DNA of 64,000 nucleotides from Terriglobia bacterium (GCA_020073085.1 JAIQFV010000001.1:124001-188000); one strand, 5' to 3'; shown: positions 35,410 to 44,793, counted from the first letter of the stretch. The notes: generated by a model from the letters alone, not told the origin. Translations and numbers: made by a program.

Positions 35410-35973
35410 ATGATTCTTGTCATCGATAATTACGATTCCTTCACCTATAACCTGGTTCAATATCTCGGGGAGATGACCCCCGAGATTGTCGTCGAGCGGA
35501 ACGACCAGGTGACCGTGGACGAGATCGCCGCCATCAAACCCGATCGGATAGTGATTTCACCGGGGCCGGGTCGTCCGGAAAACGCAGGGATCATTGTTGA
35601 GTGCATCAAGGCGTTCACGGGGAAGATGCCTCTTCTGGGCGTTTGTCTGGGGCTGCAGGCGATTGGCCATGCCTTCGGCGGCCGGGTGGTGGGCGCTCAA
35701 CGGCTAATGCATGGGAAGACCTCCAAGGTAAGTCACGATGGGAGGACCCTCTTCCAGGGGGTGCCTCAGGGTTTTACGGCGACCCGCTATCATTCCCTGG
35801 TCGTTGAAGAAGGGTCGCTTCCGGATGCGCTGGAAATCTCCGCGCGCAGCGATGACGGAGAAATCATGGGATTGCGCCACCGGCGCTTTCCCACCGAAGG
35901 CGTGCAGTTCCACCCCGAGTCGATTCTGACAACCGAGGGCAAAACCATTTTGAAAAATTTCCTGAAGCTCTGA
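35410..35973 (+). CDS. trpG: Anthranilate synthase component II, glutamine amidotransferase
   Basis: Class I amidotransferase of 187 residues. It opens [20 protein letters not shown], has the catalytic Cys in [17 protein letters not shown], and His/Glu in [11 protein letters not shown]. It may also serve aminodeoxychorismate synthase (PabA), as is common where only one such gene exists. The hairpin just before its start could hide or pace translation. Confidence 0.94.
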   Translation: MILVIDNYDSFTYNLVQYLGEMTPEIVVERNDQVTVDEIAAIKPDRIVISPGPGRPENAGIIVECIKAFTGKMPLLGVCLGLQAIGHAFGGRVVGAQRLMHGKTSKVSHDGRTLFQGVPQGFTATRYHSLVVEEGSLPDALEISARSDDGEIMGLRHRRFPTEGVQFHPESILTTEGKTILKNFLKL

Positions 35974-36146
35974 AAAGCGGGGACAGCCGGGAATTCAGTC
36001 TGAAGGAAGTTTGATCCAGGAATGAGACGTTCGAAGCCTTGGGCCTTCGGAAGACCCATGAGGCTTCCTTCGAAGCCATTGCCCGTTTTTCACAGGCACA
36101 TTCTAACTGCGACGCTGTTTTTCGGACCGGGGAGAGGAGTTCAATT

Positions 36147-37934
36147 GTGAAGCTCGATTTCCTGGGCACCACCAAACGGACACACATGTGCGGAGAACTC
36201 CGTGCATCGCACGAGGGGCAGCGCGTGACGCTGATGGGCTGGGTGGCGCGGCGACGCGACCTGGGCCAATTGATCTTCATCGACCTGCGCGACCGCACGG
36301 GTTTGACACAAATCGTCTTCAAAACCGATATCGACCGGGAGATTCATGAGAAGGCGGAACAGCTCCGCACCGAGTTCGTAGTGGCGATCGAGGGCGCCGT
36401 TGTCGGTCGTGACTCCAACACGGTCAACAAGAACCTTCCCACGGGCGAGATCGAGGTAGTTGCTTCGCTCCTGAAAGTCCTGAACGAGGCTCAAACCACG
36501 CCCTTCCCCATTGACGACAGCATTGGCACCAGCGAAGACATTCGTTTGAAGTACCGCTATCTCGACCTGCGGAGGCCCAAAATGCAGGCGAATTTCCGCC
36601 AGCGCCACGAGGTCACCATGGCCGCCCGGAAATACCTGAACGACCAGGGCTACTACGAAATCGAGACCCCCTTTCTCACCAAATCCACGCCGGAAGGGGC
36701 CCGCGACTACCTCGTTCCCTCTCGATTTCACCGCGGAAAATTCTACGCCCTCCCGCAGTCTCCCCAACTCTTCAAGCAGCTGCTCATGGTCTCAGGCTTT
36801 GACAAGTACTTTCAAATCGTCCGCTGCTTCCGGGATGAGGATATCCGTGCGGACCGTCAGCCCGAGTTTACACAAATCGACATCGAGCATTCGTTTCCTC
36901 ACCTGGATGATTTCTTCATGTCCATTGAGGGCCTGATCGCTTCGATTTTCGCGACCGCGGGGATTACTTTCTCCCAACCCTTTCCGAGGATGTCCTACGC
37001 CGAGGCCATGCGGAGGTACGGCAGCGACAAACCGGACACGCGGTTTGAGATGGAAATCCTCGATCTGAGTTCTCTCGTCGGCAAGACAGAGTTCGTGCCA
37101 TATAGAAAAGCGCTCGATACCGGCGGGGTCGTGCGGGCAATTTGCGCCAAGGGCTGTGCAAAATATTCCCGGAAGCAGACTGATGAGCTGGCTGAAACGG
37201 CAAAGATCTTTGGAGCAAGCGCCCTGGCTACCCTTAAGGTCACCTCCGAAGGGGTCCAATCCAGCCTTGAGAAGGTTTTGGGCAAGCCCCTGGTTGTAGA
37301 GCTCGCCGCCGCCACCCGCGCCTCGGTGGGAGATCTGCTGTTGATTGCGGCGGGGGAGAAAAAGGTGGTCGAGGAATCCCTGGGGGCGGTCCGGCTTCAG
37401 GTCGCAAAACAGGAGAGGCTGTTGGAGGGTCCGGCCCGATGGAATTTTCTGTGGGTGACCGACTTTCCAATGTTCGAATGGAGCGCGACCGACCAGCGGT
37501 TTGTCGCAATGCATCACCCCTTTACCTCCCCGGTCGAGGAAGACATCGAGAGAGGACTGGTGGAACAGGATCCCGGAAAGGTGCGGGCGAAGGCCTATGA
37601 CCTGGTTTTGAACGGGTCCGAGATTGGGGGAGGGTCCATACGAATTCATCGTCAGGATGTCCAGGCCAGGGTGTTCAAGGCCTTGGGTCTCAGTGACGAA
37701 GAAGCTCGTCAACGCTTTGGATTTTTCCTGGAGGCCCTTCAGTACGGCACGCCTCCCCATGGCGGGATAGCCCTGGGACTGGATCGCATCATGACCGTCC
37801 TGACGGGTGAGCCCTCACTGCGGGGCGTTATCGCCTTTCCGAAGACCGCCACTTATGTGGACCTCATGACTGAGTCGCCATCCCCCGTGGATCAGCATCA
37901 GCTCGATGAGTTGGGAATTGTGATCAAACCATAG
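36147..37934 (+). CDS. aspS: Aspartyl-tRNA synthetase
   Basis: Class IIb synthetase of 595 residues, bacterial type. The OB-fold anticodon domain (MGWVARRRDLGQLIFIDLRD) is followed by motif 2 FRDEDIRADRQPEFTQIDIE, the GAD insertion domain and motif 3 GIALGLDRIMTVL. The frame extends 36 codons upstream, but the GTG used follows GGAGAGGAG at 7 bases and begins VKLDFLGTTKRTHMCGEL, as in homologues. Whether it also charges tRNA-Asn (non-discriminating) cannot be told from here. Confidence 0.95.
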   Translation: MKLDFLGTTKRTHMCGELRASHEGQRVTLMGWVARRRDLGQLIFIDLRDRTGLTQIVFKTDIDREIHEKAEQLRTEFVVAIEGAVVGRDSNTVNKNLPTGEIEVVASLLKVLNEAQTTPFPIDDSIGTSEDIRLKYRYLDLRRPKMQANFRQRHEVTMAARKYLNDQGYYEIETPFLTKSTPEGARDYLVPSRFHRGKFYALPQSPQLFKQLLMVSGFDKYFQIVRCFRDEDIRADRQPEFTQIDIEHSFPHLDDFFMSIEGLIASIFATAGITFSQPFPRMSYAEAMRRYGSDKPDTRFEMEILDLSSLVGKTEFVPYRKALDTGGVVRAICAKGCAKYSRKQTDELAETAKIFGASALATLKVTSEGVQSSLEKVLGKPLVVELAAATRASVGDLLLIAAGEKKVVEESLGAVRLQVAKQERLLEGPARWNFLWVTDFPMFEWSATDQRFVAMHHPFTSPVEEDIERGLVEQDPGKVRAKAYDLVLNGSEIGGGSIRIHRQDVQARVFKALGLSDEEARQRFGFFLEALQYGTPPHGGIALGLDRIMTVLTGEPSLRGVIAFPKTATYVDLMTESPSPVDQHQLDELGIVIKP

Positions 37935-37957
37935 TCCATGAGAAGTCCTGATTGCTG

Positions 37958-39970
37958 ATGTCCAAAATCCGTGTTCTCCCGGAAATCGTTGCCAACAAGA
38001 TCGCCGCAGGTGAGGTGGTGGAACGTCCGGCGAGCGTGGTGAAGGAACTGGTGGAAAACGCGATTGACGCCGGGGCCCACCGGATCTTTGTGGACACCGA
38101 AGCCGGCGGGAGGCGGCTGATCCGCGTCAGCGATGATGGCTGCGGCATGCCCCCCGATGATGCGCTGCTCGCCTTTGAGCGCCATGCCACCTCCAAAATG
38201 AAAACCGCGGAAGACCTTCTTTCCATCGCGACTCTCGGATTCCGGGGAGAGGCCATCCCTTCCATCGCTGCGGTCTCCCGGGTTTTGATGGAAACACGAT
38301 CGCTTGAATCGCCGGTCGGATCACAGGTGGAAATGGCTGGGGGGAGGATGATCGCGGTCAAGGAAGTGGCGGCGGCGCCAGGAACCACCATCACGGTGCG
38401 AGATCTCTTTTACAACATTCCGGCCCGGCGCAAGTTCCTCAAATCTGAATCCACCGAATTGGGACACATTTCCTCGCTGGTCACACACTACGCCCTTGCG
38501 AATCCTCAGATTCATTTTCAGCTTCATTCCACGACCAACGAGATTCTGAATGTCTCGCCGGTTGAGAGTTTCCGGGAACGAATCTTCCAGATCTTCGGCC
38601 GCGATCTCCTCTCCCAGTTAATTGAGATTGAGGGCCAGAGCGCCGAACTCGTCGAGGCAGCCGGAATTGCGCCCGCGGAGGCGAACCAACCCCCGGAGAG
38701 GCAGGAAGAGCCACGCCCATCGGAACGGATCCGTATTTCCGGATTTGTGTCGCTGCCCGAAGTGCACCGGCTCAATCGCAATGCCATCTATATCTTTGTC
38801 AACCGGAGGCTGGTGCGCGACCGGCTTTTGATGCACGGCCTGTCCGAGGCGTATCACAATCTCATGCCATCCGCTGTTTATCCCGCGGCCCTGGTTTTTA
38901 TCGATATGCCGTTTTCAGAGGTGGATGTCAACGTTCACCCCTCGAAAATCGAAGTCCGATTTCGACGATCCGCGCTCGTTCACGATCTCCTGCGGGACAC
39001 CATTCGTGGCGGCATCCTAAAACAAAAGCCGATCGCCTCTTTCCGGCCCAAAGACCGGGTGACTCCGGATGACCTTGCTGCGCACAGTGCGGCCCAGGAT
39101 AACCTGGGGACCGAGGGCCTGGGGCCGGAGTTAGACTCCAGGGGAATGCCCGGATCGTCAACAGTGGGTCCGCACCACACTGGCCCCACCCAGGCTCTCT
39201 CCGCATTCCGACTCCGTCCCGAGATGGCGGAACCGGAAACCCTGCGAATGAGGTTTGATCCGGCGATTGCCCTGTCGCCCTATTCCCCGATTTCCGGCGC
39301 TTCGGAAAACGCCTTACCGGGAGGGTGCGGCGGAAGCAGCGTCTCAGGGGAGGTCAGCCCGTTTACTGAGAATGAAATTGCAACTCTGATCGATCACCAC
39401 ATCACCCCGCTGGGGCAGATTCGCGATAGCTTTATTGTGGCGACGGATGATCGGGATCTCTATCTGATTGACCAGCATGTTGCGCATGAGCGGGTTTTAT
39501 TCGAGTTGCAGTTGAAGGAACGCGCGCGCGGCACCCTCCAAGGTCAACGGCTGCTGCTGCCGATGATCGTCGAGCTTGATCCGCGACAACTGTCGATTCT
39601 GGAAAATATTCTTCCGGAGATGGAACATAGTGGATTTGATGTAGAACCCTTTGGCCACAAGACGATCGCAGTCAAGTCCGCTCCCGCCGGGGTGGTTGCC
39701 GGCGATGTCGAGGCTCTCCTCCGTGAGATCCTTGACGCGCTCGAGCGGGAATCCCAGGCGGTTAACATCGAAAAGCTTCAGACCAAGATCGCGGCTTCGG
39801 TAGCCTGCCATGCTGCCATCAAGGTCAACATGAAGCTCGATCAAGACAAGATGCGATGGCTGATTGATGAATTGATGAAGACGGACTACCCGATGAGCTG
39901 TCCCCATGGACGGCCGGTCATAATCCGGTATACCCTGCGCGAGATTGAGCGCGCCTTTAAGCGACCCTGA
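37958..39970 (+). CDS. mutL: DNA mismatch repair protein MutL with endonuclease motif
   Basis: Mismatch repair ATPase of 670 residues. The GHKL ATPase domain shows KIAAGEVVERPASVVKELVE, VSDDGCGM and TLGFRGEAIPSIAAVS. A Pro/Gly-rich linker (about 345-470) leads to the C-terminal dimerisation domain. That domain has the metal-binding DQHVAHERVLFE (about residue 505), matching DQHA(x)2E(x)4E except Val for Ala, with ACHAAIK and SCPHGRP further on. It is therefore the nicking type used in bacteria without MutH. A TTG two codons earlier is an alternative start, with better spacing to GAGAAG. Confidence 0.95.
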   Translation: MSKIRVLPEIVANKIAAGEVVERPASVVKELVENAIDAGAHRIFVDTEAGGRRLIRVSDDGCGMPPDDALLAFERHATSKMKTAEDLLSIATLGFRGEAIPSIAAVSRVLMETRSLESPVGSQVEMAGGRMIAVKEVAAAPGTTITVRDLFYNIPARRKFLKSESTELGHISSLVTHYALANPQIHFQLHSTTNEILNVSPVESFRERIFQIFGRDLLSQLIEIEGQSAELVEAAGIAPAEANQPPERQEEPRPSERIRISGFVSLPEVHRLNRNAIYIFVNRRLVRDRLLMHGLSEAYHNLMPSAVYPAALVFIDMPFSEVDVNVHPSKIEVRFRRSALVHDLLRDTIRGGILKQKPIASFRPKDRVTPDDLAAHSAAQDNLGTEGLGPELDSRGMPGSSTVGPHHTGPTQALSAFRLRPEMAEPETLRMRFDPAIALSPYSPISGASENALPGGCGGSSVSGEVSPFTENEIATLIDHHITPLGQIRDSFIVATDDRDLYLIDQHVAHERVLFELQLKERARGTLQGQRLLLPMIVELDPRQLSILENILPEMEHSGFDVEPFGHKTIAVKSAPAGVVAGDVEALLREILDALERESQAVNIEKLQTKIAASVACHAAIKVNMKLDQDKMRWLIDELMKTDYPMSCPHGRPVIIRYTLREIERAFKRP

Positions 39971-40041
39971 GCGCCAGGGGATGATTTTTCTCTGCAACCT
40001 CCCGACCTCTCCAAGGGAATGAATGGAAATCGCTTCGTCCC

Positions 40042-40737
40042 ATGCCCACTCGCCGAAACCTGATCATTGCGATTGATGGACCTGCCGGCTCAGGGAAGTC
40101 AACGGTCGGCAGGAGGGTCGCCGAGCATCTCGGATACCTCTATGTAGACACGGGCGCCATGTATCGAGCCGCGGCATGGAAAGCGCTCCAAATGAAGGTT
40201 CCCCTGGACGATGTGAAGGCGATGACGGGGCTCGTGCGTGATACTCAAATGCAGGTAAGGTGTGATCATCGACAGTTCCAAATCTCCATCGACGGGGTCG
40301 ATGTGACGCAGGCCATCCGAGCCGCGGAAGTCAGCGAGGCCTCGTCCAGGATTTCCACCATCGCGGCCGTTCGACGGGAGCTTGTGGCCCAGCAACAGCA
40401 CCTGGGAAAACAAGGAGGGGTAGTGATGGAGGGCCGAGACATCGGCACGGTGGTCTTTCCGGATGCGGAGATTAAGGTCTTTCTCGATGCCACTCCCGAG
40501 GCGCGCGGCGAACGGCGTTACGCCGAGGATGCACGAATTGGAAAACCCGCCAGTCGGGAATCCACGATTGAAGCTGTTCGGGGGCGCGATCGCCGCGATG
40601 CTTCGCGGAAGGCCTCTCCCATGATGCCCGCTCCAGATGCCATCTACATCGACACGACTGGCTTGACTATCGATCAGGTCGTCGATCAGGTTCTTGCATT
40701 GGTCGCGGCCAAGCGAAAGACCTCCTCTCCGAAGTAA
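40042..40737 (+). CDS. cmk: Cytidylate kinase
   Basis: P-loop kinase of 231 residues making CDP/dCDP. The P-loop is AIDGPAGSGKSTVGRRVAE (about 11-25), followed by YVDTGAMYRAAAWKAL, MEGRDIGTVVFPDA and a lid with ARGERRYAEDARIG. It ends IYIDTTGLTIDQVVDQVL as in homologues. It follows mutL by 71 bp on the same strand. Confidence 0.95.
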   Translation: MPTRRNLIIAIDGPAGSGKSTVGRRVAEHLGYLYVDTGAMYRAAAWKALQMKVPLDDVKAMTGLVRDTQMQVRCDHRQFQISIDGVDVTQAIRAAEVSEASSRISTIAAVRRELVAQQQHLGKQGGVVMEGRDIGTVVFPDAEIKVFLDATPEARGERRYAEDARIGKPASRESTIEAVRGRDRRDASRKASPMMPAPDAIYIDTTGLTIDQVVDQVLALVAAKRKTSSPK

Positions 40738-40799
40738 CAAACACGGCGCTTGCCGCTCGACAAAGGTCGACCGACCCTGCGAGAGAAACCGAACCAATT

Positions 40800-40922
40800 G
40801 CGGATTGTGGATTTCGGAATGCGGAATTAAAGCCCCGACCCGCCCTCGAAGCCTTTCTCAGCCTCGTCTTTTACCCAGTCGTAAGGCAACTTCCAATCTC
40901 AAATTTGAAATTTCAGATTTGT
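40800..40922 (+). repeat. Two short degenerate heptamer arrays after cmk
   Basis: Units GCGGATT, GTGGATT, TCGGAAT, GCGGAAT form one block at 40802-40829, and CCAATCT, CAAATTT, GAAATTT, CAGATTT form a second near 40892-40919. Both have period 7, like the arrays in the his operon, but different bases. The second can pair with itself (AAATTTGAAATTT). The rest of the 40738-41222 gap holds only the terminator listed below. Confidence 0.7.
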
Positions 40923-41033
40923 GAGGCCGCTCCGTATCCGCCAGGGTCCACGCCGCGGTCGGACCTTGAGGGACCGTCTGATCCACTTCGATGTCCGAGC
41001 GCGTCAGGATGACCGGAGTTCTGGCGGAAGTTT

Positions 41034-41077
41034 AAAAAAGCCTCGCAAGGGATTTGTCGAATCGACCCCAGCGAGGC
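41034..41077 (-). terminator. Intrinsic terminator for the SH3 protein gene
   Basis: On the minus strand GCCTCGC (41071-41077) pairs with GCGAGGC (41040-41046), and inner segments TCGA/TCGA and a G/C triple extend the hairpin; TTTTTT follows directly. It lies about 145 bp beyond the stop of the minus-strand gene. Confidence 0.75.
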
Positions 41078-41222
41078 ATTATTTGTAGGGCTGTCGATGC
41101 AGGACCCCGATGCAGTTCTTATGACAGGATGGCTCCCAAAGCGAAAACCGGTGATTGATGTCTGTTGATAAGTCCGGCAAGAGGTGTAGAACAGGGCCCC
41201 TGCGGCACCGGATGTGCGTGCT

Positions 41223-41825
41223 CTACTGGCCCTCTTGCCTCGATAGAGAAGAGATACGAGTTGAGTCCACCCAGCCTAAAGTCCCTTCGTACTCTCCATC
41301 CAACACGATGACCCGACATAACCCACCCGAGACATCCAAGACTCGAACAGTCGTCCCCGCGGGGACAGGGGCGACCTTGCCAGCTGACCGCTTCGCTCCT
41401 GCTTGCCTTGGAGTTTTCGCGGATTTTTGTGCGATTTGATTTGGCGCGCCTGACTTCCCTCGCAGAGCGAGAAGATCGGTCTTGCTCTTTGCCACCAGAA
41501 TTACCGGCTCCCCGGTCAAGAACAGACGCCCTTCTTGCCCCATGGCGCCCGGAAGGGGCTCGACCGAAGAGTTCTGAACATTTCCTGGCTGAATCAGAGG
41601 CCCCAAAAAAACAATTAAGCAAACGAGAGCACCCAAAAAGATTTGAATCCACTTCCCCCACCCTAACCGGTTTCCATTCCTGAATGCGGGTCTTGTCGGG
41701 GGTTCAATTGCAATTTCTGGTGGCTGACGGTATGAAGGCCTTTCCTGGGGCACAAGTTCCTTATGACATGCGGTGCAGACAATATATCGATCCGGCATCT
41801 TCTCAGCGCAGTGCGGACAAATCAT
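41223..41825 (-). CDS. Zinc-ribbon, single-membrane-helix protein with SH3-like domain
   Basis: A 200-residue protein. An N-terminal zinc ribbon (CPHC...CTAC, residues 3-20) is followed by a Pro-rich linker, one membrane helix (about 58-78, IQIFLGALVCLIVFLGPLI), a polar Lys/Ala segment, and a bacterial SH3-like domain (about 145-195, PVPAGTTVRVLDVSGGLCRV...GWVDSTRI). The zinc ribbon would be cytoplasmic and the SH3 domain periplasmic, possibly binding peptidoglycan or peptide. GGAGGAAG eight bases before the ATG is an excellent ribosome site. Function unknown; the layout is recurrent in acidobacteria-like genomes. Confidence 0.78.
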   Translation of the reverse strand: MICPHCAEKMPDRYIVCTACHKELVPQERPSYRQPPEIAIEPPTRPAFRNGNRLGWGKWIQIFLGALVCLIVFLGPLIQPGNVQNSSVEPLPGAMGQEGRLFLTGEPVILVAKSKTDLLALRGKSGAPNQIAQKSAKTPRQAGAKRSAGKVAPVPAGTTVRVLDVSGGLCRVIVLDGEYEGTLGWVDSTRISSLSRQEGQ

Positions 41826-42035
41826 CGTTCTTCCTCCGTTGGCTCTGCTGCAATACCCTCAAAATAGTCAGTCATCCCCCACACCACAGATGAAGATCTG
41901 CTTGTATTCCGGGGCAGGACTTGTGTCTCCGGATCCCTCTTATAGATTTCTTTTTTCAATACCAGGGGATTTAAGGCAACACAATCCGGGCCGTTCTTCC
42001 TCCCACGTCTTTAGTACTGGCAACCATGATTCCAA

Positions 42036-42062
42036 CCCGTGCGGTCAAATTGACCGCACGGG
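42036..42062. repeat. Perfect 27-bp palindrome
   Basis: Arms CCCGTGCGGTCAA and the exact reverse complement flank a single A. No T-run follows (GGGGTTTAC). It lies in the 547-bp gap between the SH3 gene and chorismate mutase, where no transcript obviously ends. A REP/MITE-like element is the simplest reading. Confidence 0.9.
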
Positions 42063-42088
42063 GGGTTTACGGCTAGGCTGTTGATTTC

Positions 42089-42145
42089 ACAAACCCGAGC
42101 GGGGTTGCGCTCCGAAAACCCGCTTCGACAAAAGGTTGGGTTTGT
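42089..42145 (+). other. Nested hairpin in the spacer before chorismate mutase
   Basis: ACAAACCC (42089-42096) pairs with GGGTTTGT (42138-42145), and an inner near-match GAGCGGG with CCCGCTTC extends the structure. It is about 25 bp after the perfect palindrome. It could be a weak terminator (TCCTTT follows) or part of a repeat element. The rest of the 41826-42372 gap shows no gene. Confidence 0.5.
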
Positions 42146-42317
42146 TCCTTTCGGAAACATGATTAACAATTTCTGTAACTCCCACTTACAAATTCCGTCG
42201 CCTCATGAGTCTCCCGCTTGTGCATCAAGCGCCAGGGAGGGAGTGTTTTCGAATTCACCCAGGGGAAGTCTGACGATCTTCATCCCTACGCCCCACAGGT
42301 CGAAAACACAACGTTGC

Positions 42318-42346
42318 TTGCGTCGGCCAGTCAAAGCCTCTATAAT
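42318..42346 (+). promoter_or_regulatory. Sigma-70 promoter before chorismate mutase
   Basis: TATAAT at 42341-42346 is a perfect -10; TTGCGT at 42318-42323 is a weak -35 with a 17-bp spacer. Transcription would begin about 20 bases before the ATG at 42373. Confidence 0.6.
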
Positions 42347-42372
42347 CGCGCGCTTCCGCATCTGGAGGGCGA

Positions 42373-42696
42373 ATGGACTTGGATGGATGGCGCAGGCGCA
42401 TCGACGCGGTGGATTTAAAGCTGGTGGAACTTTTGAACCGTCGCTCGCGCTATGCCCTCGAGATTGGAAAAATCAAAGCAAGGTTGGATCTCCCGGTGTA
42501 CACGCCCAGCCGGGAAGTGGAAGTTTTGAACAACGTCGTCCTTGCCAATGAAGGCCCCCTCGATGATCCGGCCATGCGACGTTTATTCGAGCGTATTATT
42601 GACGAGGCTCGTCTCTTGGAGCGAGAGTATATTGAAAGAAAGAGACAGAGGAGAGGTCAGAGACCGGAAGCAAGGAAGAGAACCCGGGCGCGTTGA
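42373..42696 (+). CDS. Chorismate mutase (AroQ type)
   Basis: An all-helical chorismate mutase of 107 residues that makes prephenate for phenylalanine and tyrosine. The AroQ pattern is clear: WRRRIDAVDLKLVELLNRRS with the first Arg and Asp, AYALEIGKIKA-like helix with the Lys, and RLFERIIDEARLLE with the Glu/Arg near the end. The C-terminus is a basic tail rich in Arg. GGAGG lies 4 bases before the ATG. It is followed by DAHP synthase 57 bp on, a common pair for Phe/Tyr control. Confidence 0.92.
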   Translation: MDLDGWRRRIDAVDLKLVELLNRRSRYALEIGKIKARLDLPVYTPSREVEVLNNVVLANEGPLDDPAMRRLFERIIDEARLLEREYIERKRQRRGQRPEARKRTRAR

Positions 42697-42753
42697 TTTC
42701 AGAAGAAGCGTCCATTGTGAGGTACCGGGGGGCCTCTGGAAGGAAGATCCTCG

Positions 42754-43779
42754 ATGGTTGTAGTCATGCAAGTGGGGGCGAAAGAGCCCCAGATTCAGAA
42801 GGTGATTGACCGCCTGGTCGCCATGGGCTTTGATGTTCACCGGTCGACTGGAGTCAGTCAAACGGTGCTGGGGGCGGTCGGCGCCAAGCCGGCGATTGAT
42901 ACACGGGATCTGGAGGTGTTAGACGGGGTGGCGGAGGTCATCCGCATCAGCACCCCGTTCAAGCTCGCCAGCCGCACCTTTAGACCGGAAGATTCCGTCA
43001 TCCGGGCCGGGCCGAAAGGCCACCAGGTCGCCATCGGGGGCAAGACCGTCGTCATGATGGCGGGCCCCTGCACGGTCGAATCCGCCGAGCAGATCCGCGA
43101 GGTGGCCCGACGCGTCAAGCAGGGAGGAGCGGTCATCCTGCGCGGTGGGGCATTTAAGCCCCGGACCTCACCCTACAGCTTTCAGGGTTTGGGAGAAAAG
43201 GGGTTGAAATTCATTCGCCGGGCTGCTGACGAGAACGGGTTGCTCGTGGTCACCGAGTGCCTGGATACCGGACATGTGAGCATGGTCACCGAGTATGCGG
43301 ACATCGTGCAGGTGGGGGCGCGGAACATGCAGAACTTCGAGATGCTCAAGGCCCTGGGAAAGATCCGAAAACCCGTGCTCCTCAAGCGGGGCATGAGCGC
43401 AACGATCGAAGAATGGCTCATGAGCGCCGAATACATCCTGACAGGCGGCAATCATCACGTCATCCTGTGCGAGCGCGGCATTCGGACATTCGAAACCTAC
43501 ACCCGCAACACGCTCGATATCTCCGCGATCCCCGTCGTCAAGAAGCTGTCACATCTGCCCATCATCGTCGACCCCAGTCACGGGACCGGGCGCCGCGACA
43601 AGGTGGCGCCGATGGCCCGGGCCGGTGTAGCCGCTGGCGCTGACGGCATTCTCATTGAGGTTCACCATGACCCGGAGAAGGCACTCTGCGACGGCGCCCA
43701 GTCTCTGTTCCCCGAACAGTTCGAACAGCTGATGAAGGAACTCCGCATCATCGCGCCAGCCGTGGGGCGGGAAATCTGA
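42754..43779 (+). CDS. aroF: 3-deoxy-7-phosphoheptulonate synthase (type I-beta) with N-terminal regulatory domain
   Basis: DAHP synthase of 341 residues, first step of the shikimate pathway. An N-terminal ferredoxin-like (FDL) domain of about 70 residues (MVVVMQVGAKEPQIQKVI...) precedes the TIM-barrel core, as in Thermotoga-type enzymes where it gives Tyr/Phe feedback. The core contains MAGPCTVESAEQIREVA, LRGGAFKPRTSPYSFQG, LKRGMSATIEEWL and DPSHGTGRRDKV. With chorismate mutase it forms a two-gene unit. Confidence 0.95.
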   Translation: MVVVMQVGAKEPQIQKVIDRLVAMGFDVHRSTGVSQTVLGAVGAKPAIDTRDLEVLDGVAEVIRISTPFKLASRTFRPEDSVIRAGPKGHQVAIGGKTVVMMAGPCTVESAEQIREVARRVKQGGAVILRGGAFKPRTSPYSFQGLGEKGLKFIRRAADENGLLVVTECLDTGHVSMVTEYADIVQVGARNMQNFEMLKALGKIRKPVLLKRGMSATIEEWLMSAEYILTGGNHHVILCERGIRTFETYTRNTLDISAIPVVKKLSHLPIIVDPSHGTGRRDKVAPMARAGVAAGADGILIEVHHDPEKALCDGAQSLFPEQFEQLMKELRIIAPAVGREI

Positions 43780-43911
43780 CGCGCGAAAGAGGTCCCGGAT
43801 CTCCGGCCGGGTGGGAACGGGAAAGGAAGAAGGCCGAGGAGCTGGGTCGATTCCCCCCTCTTTGTTGTTTACGAGCTTTCTCCCCCTGGCAGGCATGTTC
43901 CTAAAGGCGAT

Positions 43912-44793
43912 TCATCCATTTGAGCCAGGAGCGATGAGTTCGGTGACGAACGCCTCCAGGTGCCGGGCGAGCGCTTCAACCTCGGGCAAAGATCCCCGGT
44001 TCGAGGCGACCTGCTGTTCAATCCTCTGAACAATCGCACTGCCCACGACCGCCGCATCGGCGACCTTCCATACACTCTGTACCTGGGCGCGGGTTGATAT
44101 CCCAAAACCCACGGCAATCGGAAGGGTGGTAAATCGGCGAATTCTGTTTACCAGATTCTCGACCCCTTCCGAGAGGCTTTCCCGGGTGCCGGTGGTTCCG
44201 GTGCGGGAGACCGCGTATACAAATCCACGCGCCGCATTACAAATCTTCCGGATCCGCTCATCCGTGGAGGTCGGCGCAATCAGAAAAATCAAATCCAAAT
44301 CATGGGCGTCAAATACCTTTTTGATCTCTCCGGACTCCTCTGGGATGAGATCCGTCAACAACACTCCGTCTACTCCCGCTTCTCTTGACCGTTGCGCAAA
44401 TTTCTCAATTCCCATCTGCCAGACCGGATTGAGATAACTGAAAAGCACGAACGGTATTTCATCTTTATTCCCTTCTCCTCCAACCTTGTCCTGCCCTTGA
44501 CGTTTGGCAGAGACCTCGATCCCTCCCCTGATTTCCGCCACCATCTTGAGAATTTTTCTCAGACTTGCTCCAGCCTCCAAGGCCCGTTGAGAGGCCCGTT
44601 GGATGACCGGGCCGTCGGCCAGGGGATCCGAAAACGGCACCCCCACTTCGAGCACATCCACCCCCGCCCTCAGAAGAGCACGGATCAGCGAATCGGTGTG
44701 TTGAAGGGAAGGATCGCCCGCGGTGAGATAGGCAATAAACCCCTTCCTGCCGGATCTGCGGAGGGTCTCAAATCTTTTTTGAATACGCGACAA
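43912..44793 (-). CDS. trpA: Tryptophan synthase alpha chain
   Basis: TIM-barrel lyase of 293 residues which splits indole-glycerol phosphate. The catalytic Glu and Asp lie in VLEVGVPFSDPLADGPVIQ; PTSTDERIRKI and GFVYAVSRTGTTGTRESL carry loop 6 and the phosphate site, and PIAVGFGIST is typical. A charged insertion of about 25 residues (SAKRQGQDKVGGEGNKDE) sits after the second helix and is not usual. It is alone on the minus strand, convergent with aroF; trpB, trpC, trpD and trpF are not in the window. Confidence 0.94.
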   Translation of the reverse strand: MSRIQKRFETLRRSGRKGFIAYLTAGDPSLQHTDSLIRALLRAGVDVLEVGVPFSDPLADGPVIQRASQRALEAGASLRKILKMVAEIRGGIEVSAKRQGQDKVGGEGNKDEIPFVLFSYLNPVWQMGIEKFAQRSREAGVDGVLLTDLIPEESGEIKKVFDAHDLDLIFLIAPTSTDERIRKICNAARGFVYAVSRTGTTGTRESLSEGVENLVNRIRRFTTLPIAVGFGISTRAQVQSVWKVADAAVVGSAIVQRIEQQVASNRGSLPEVEALARHLEAFVTELIAPGSNG

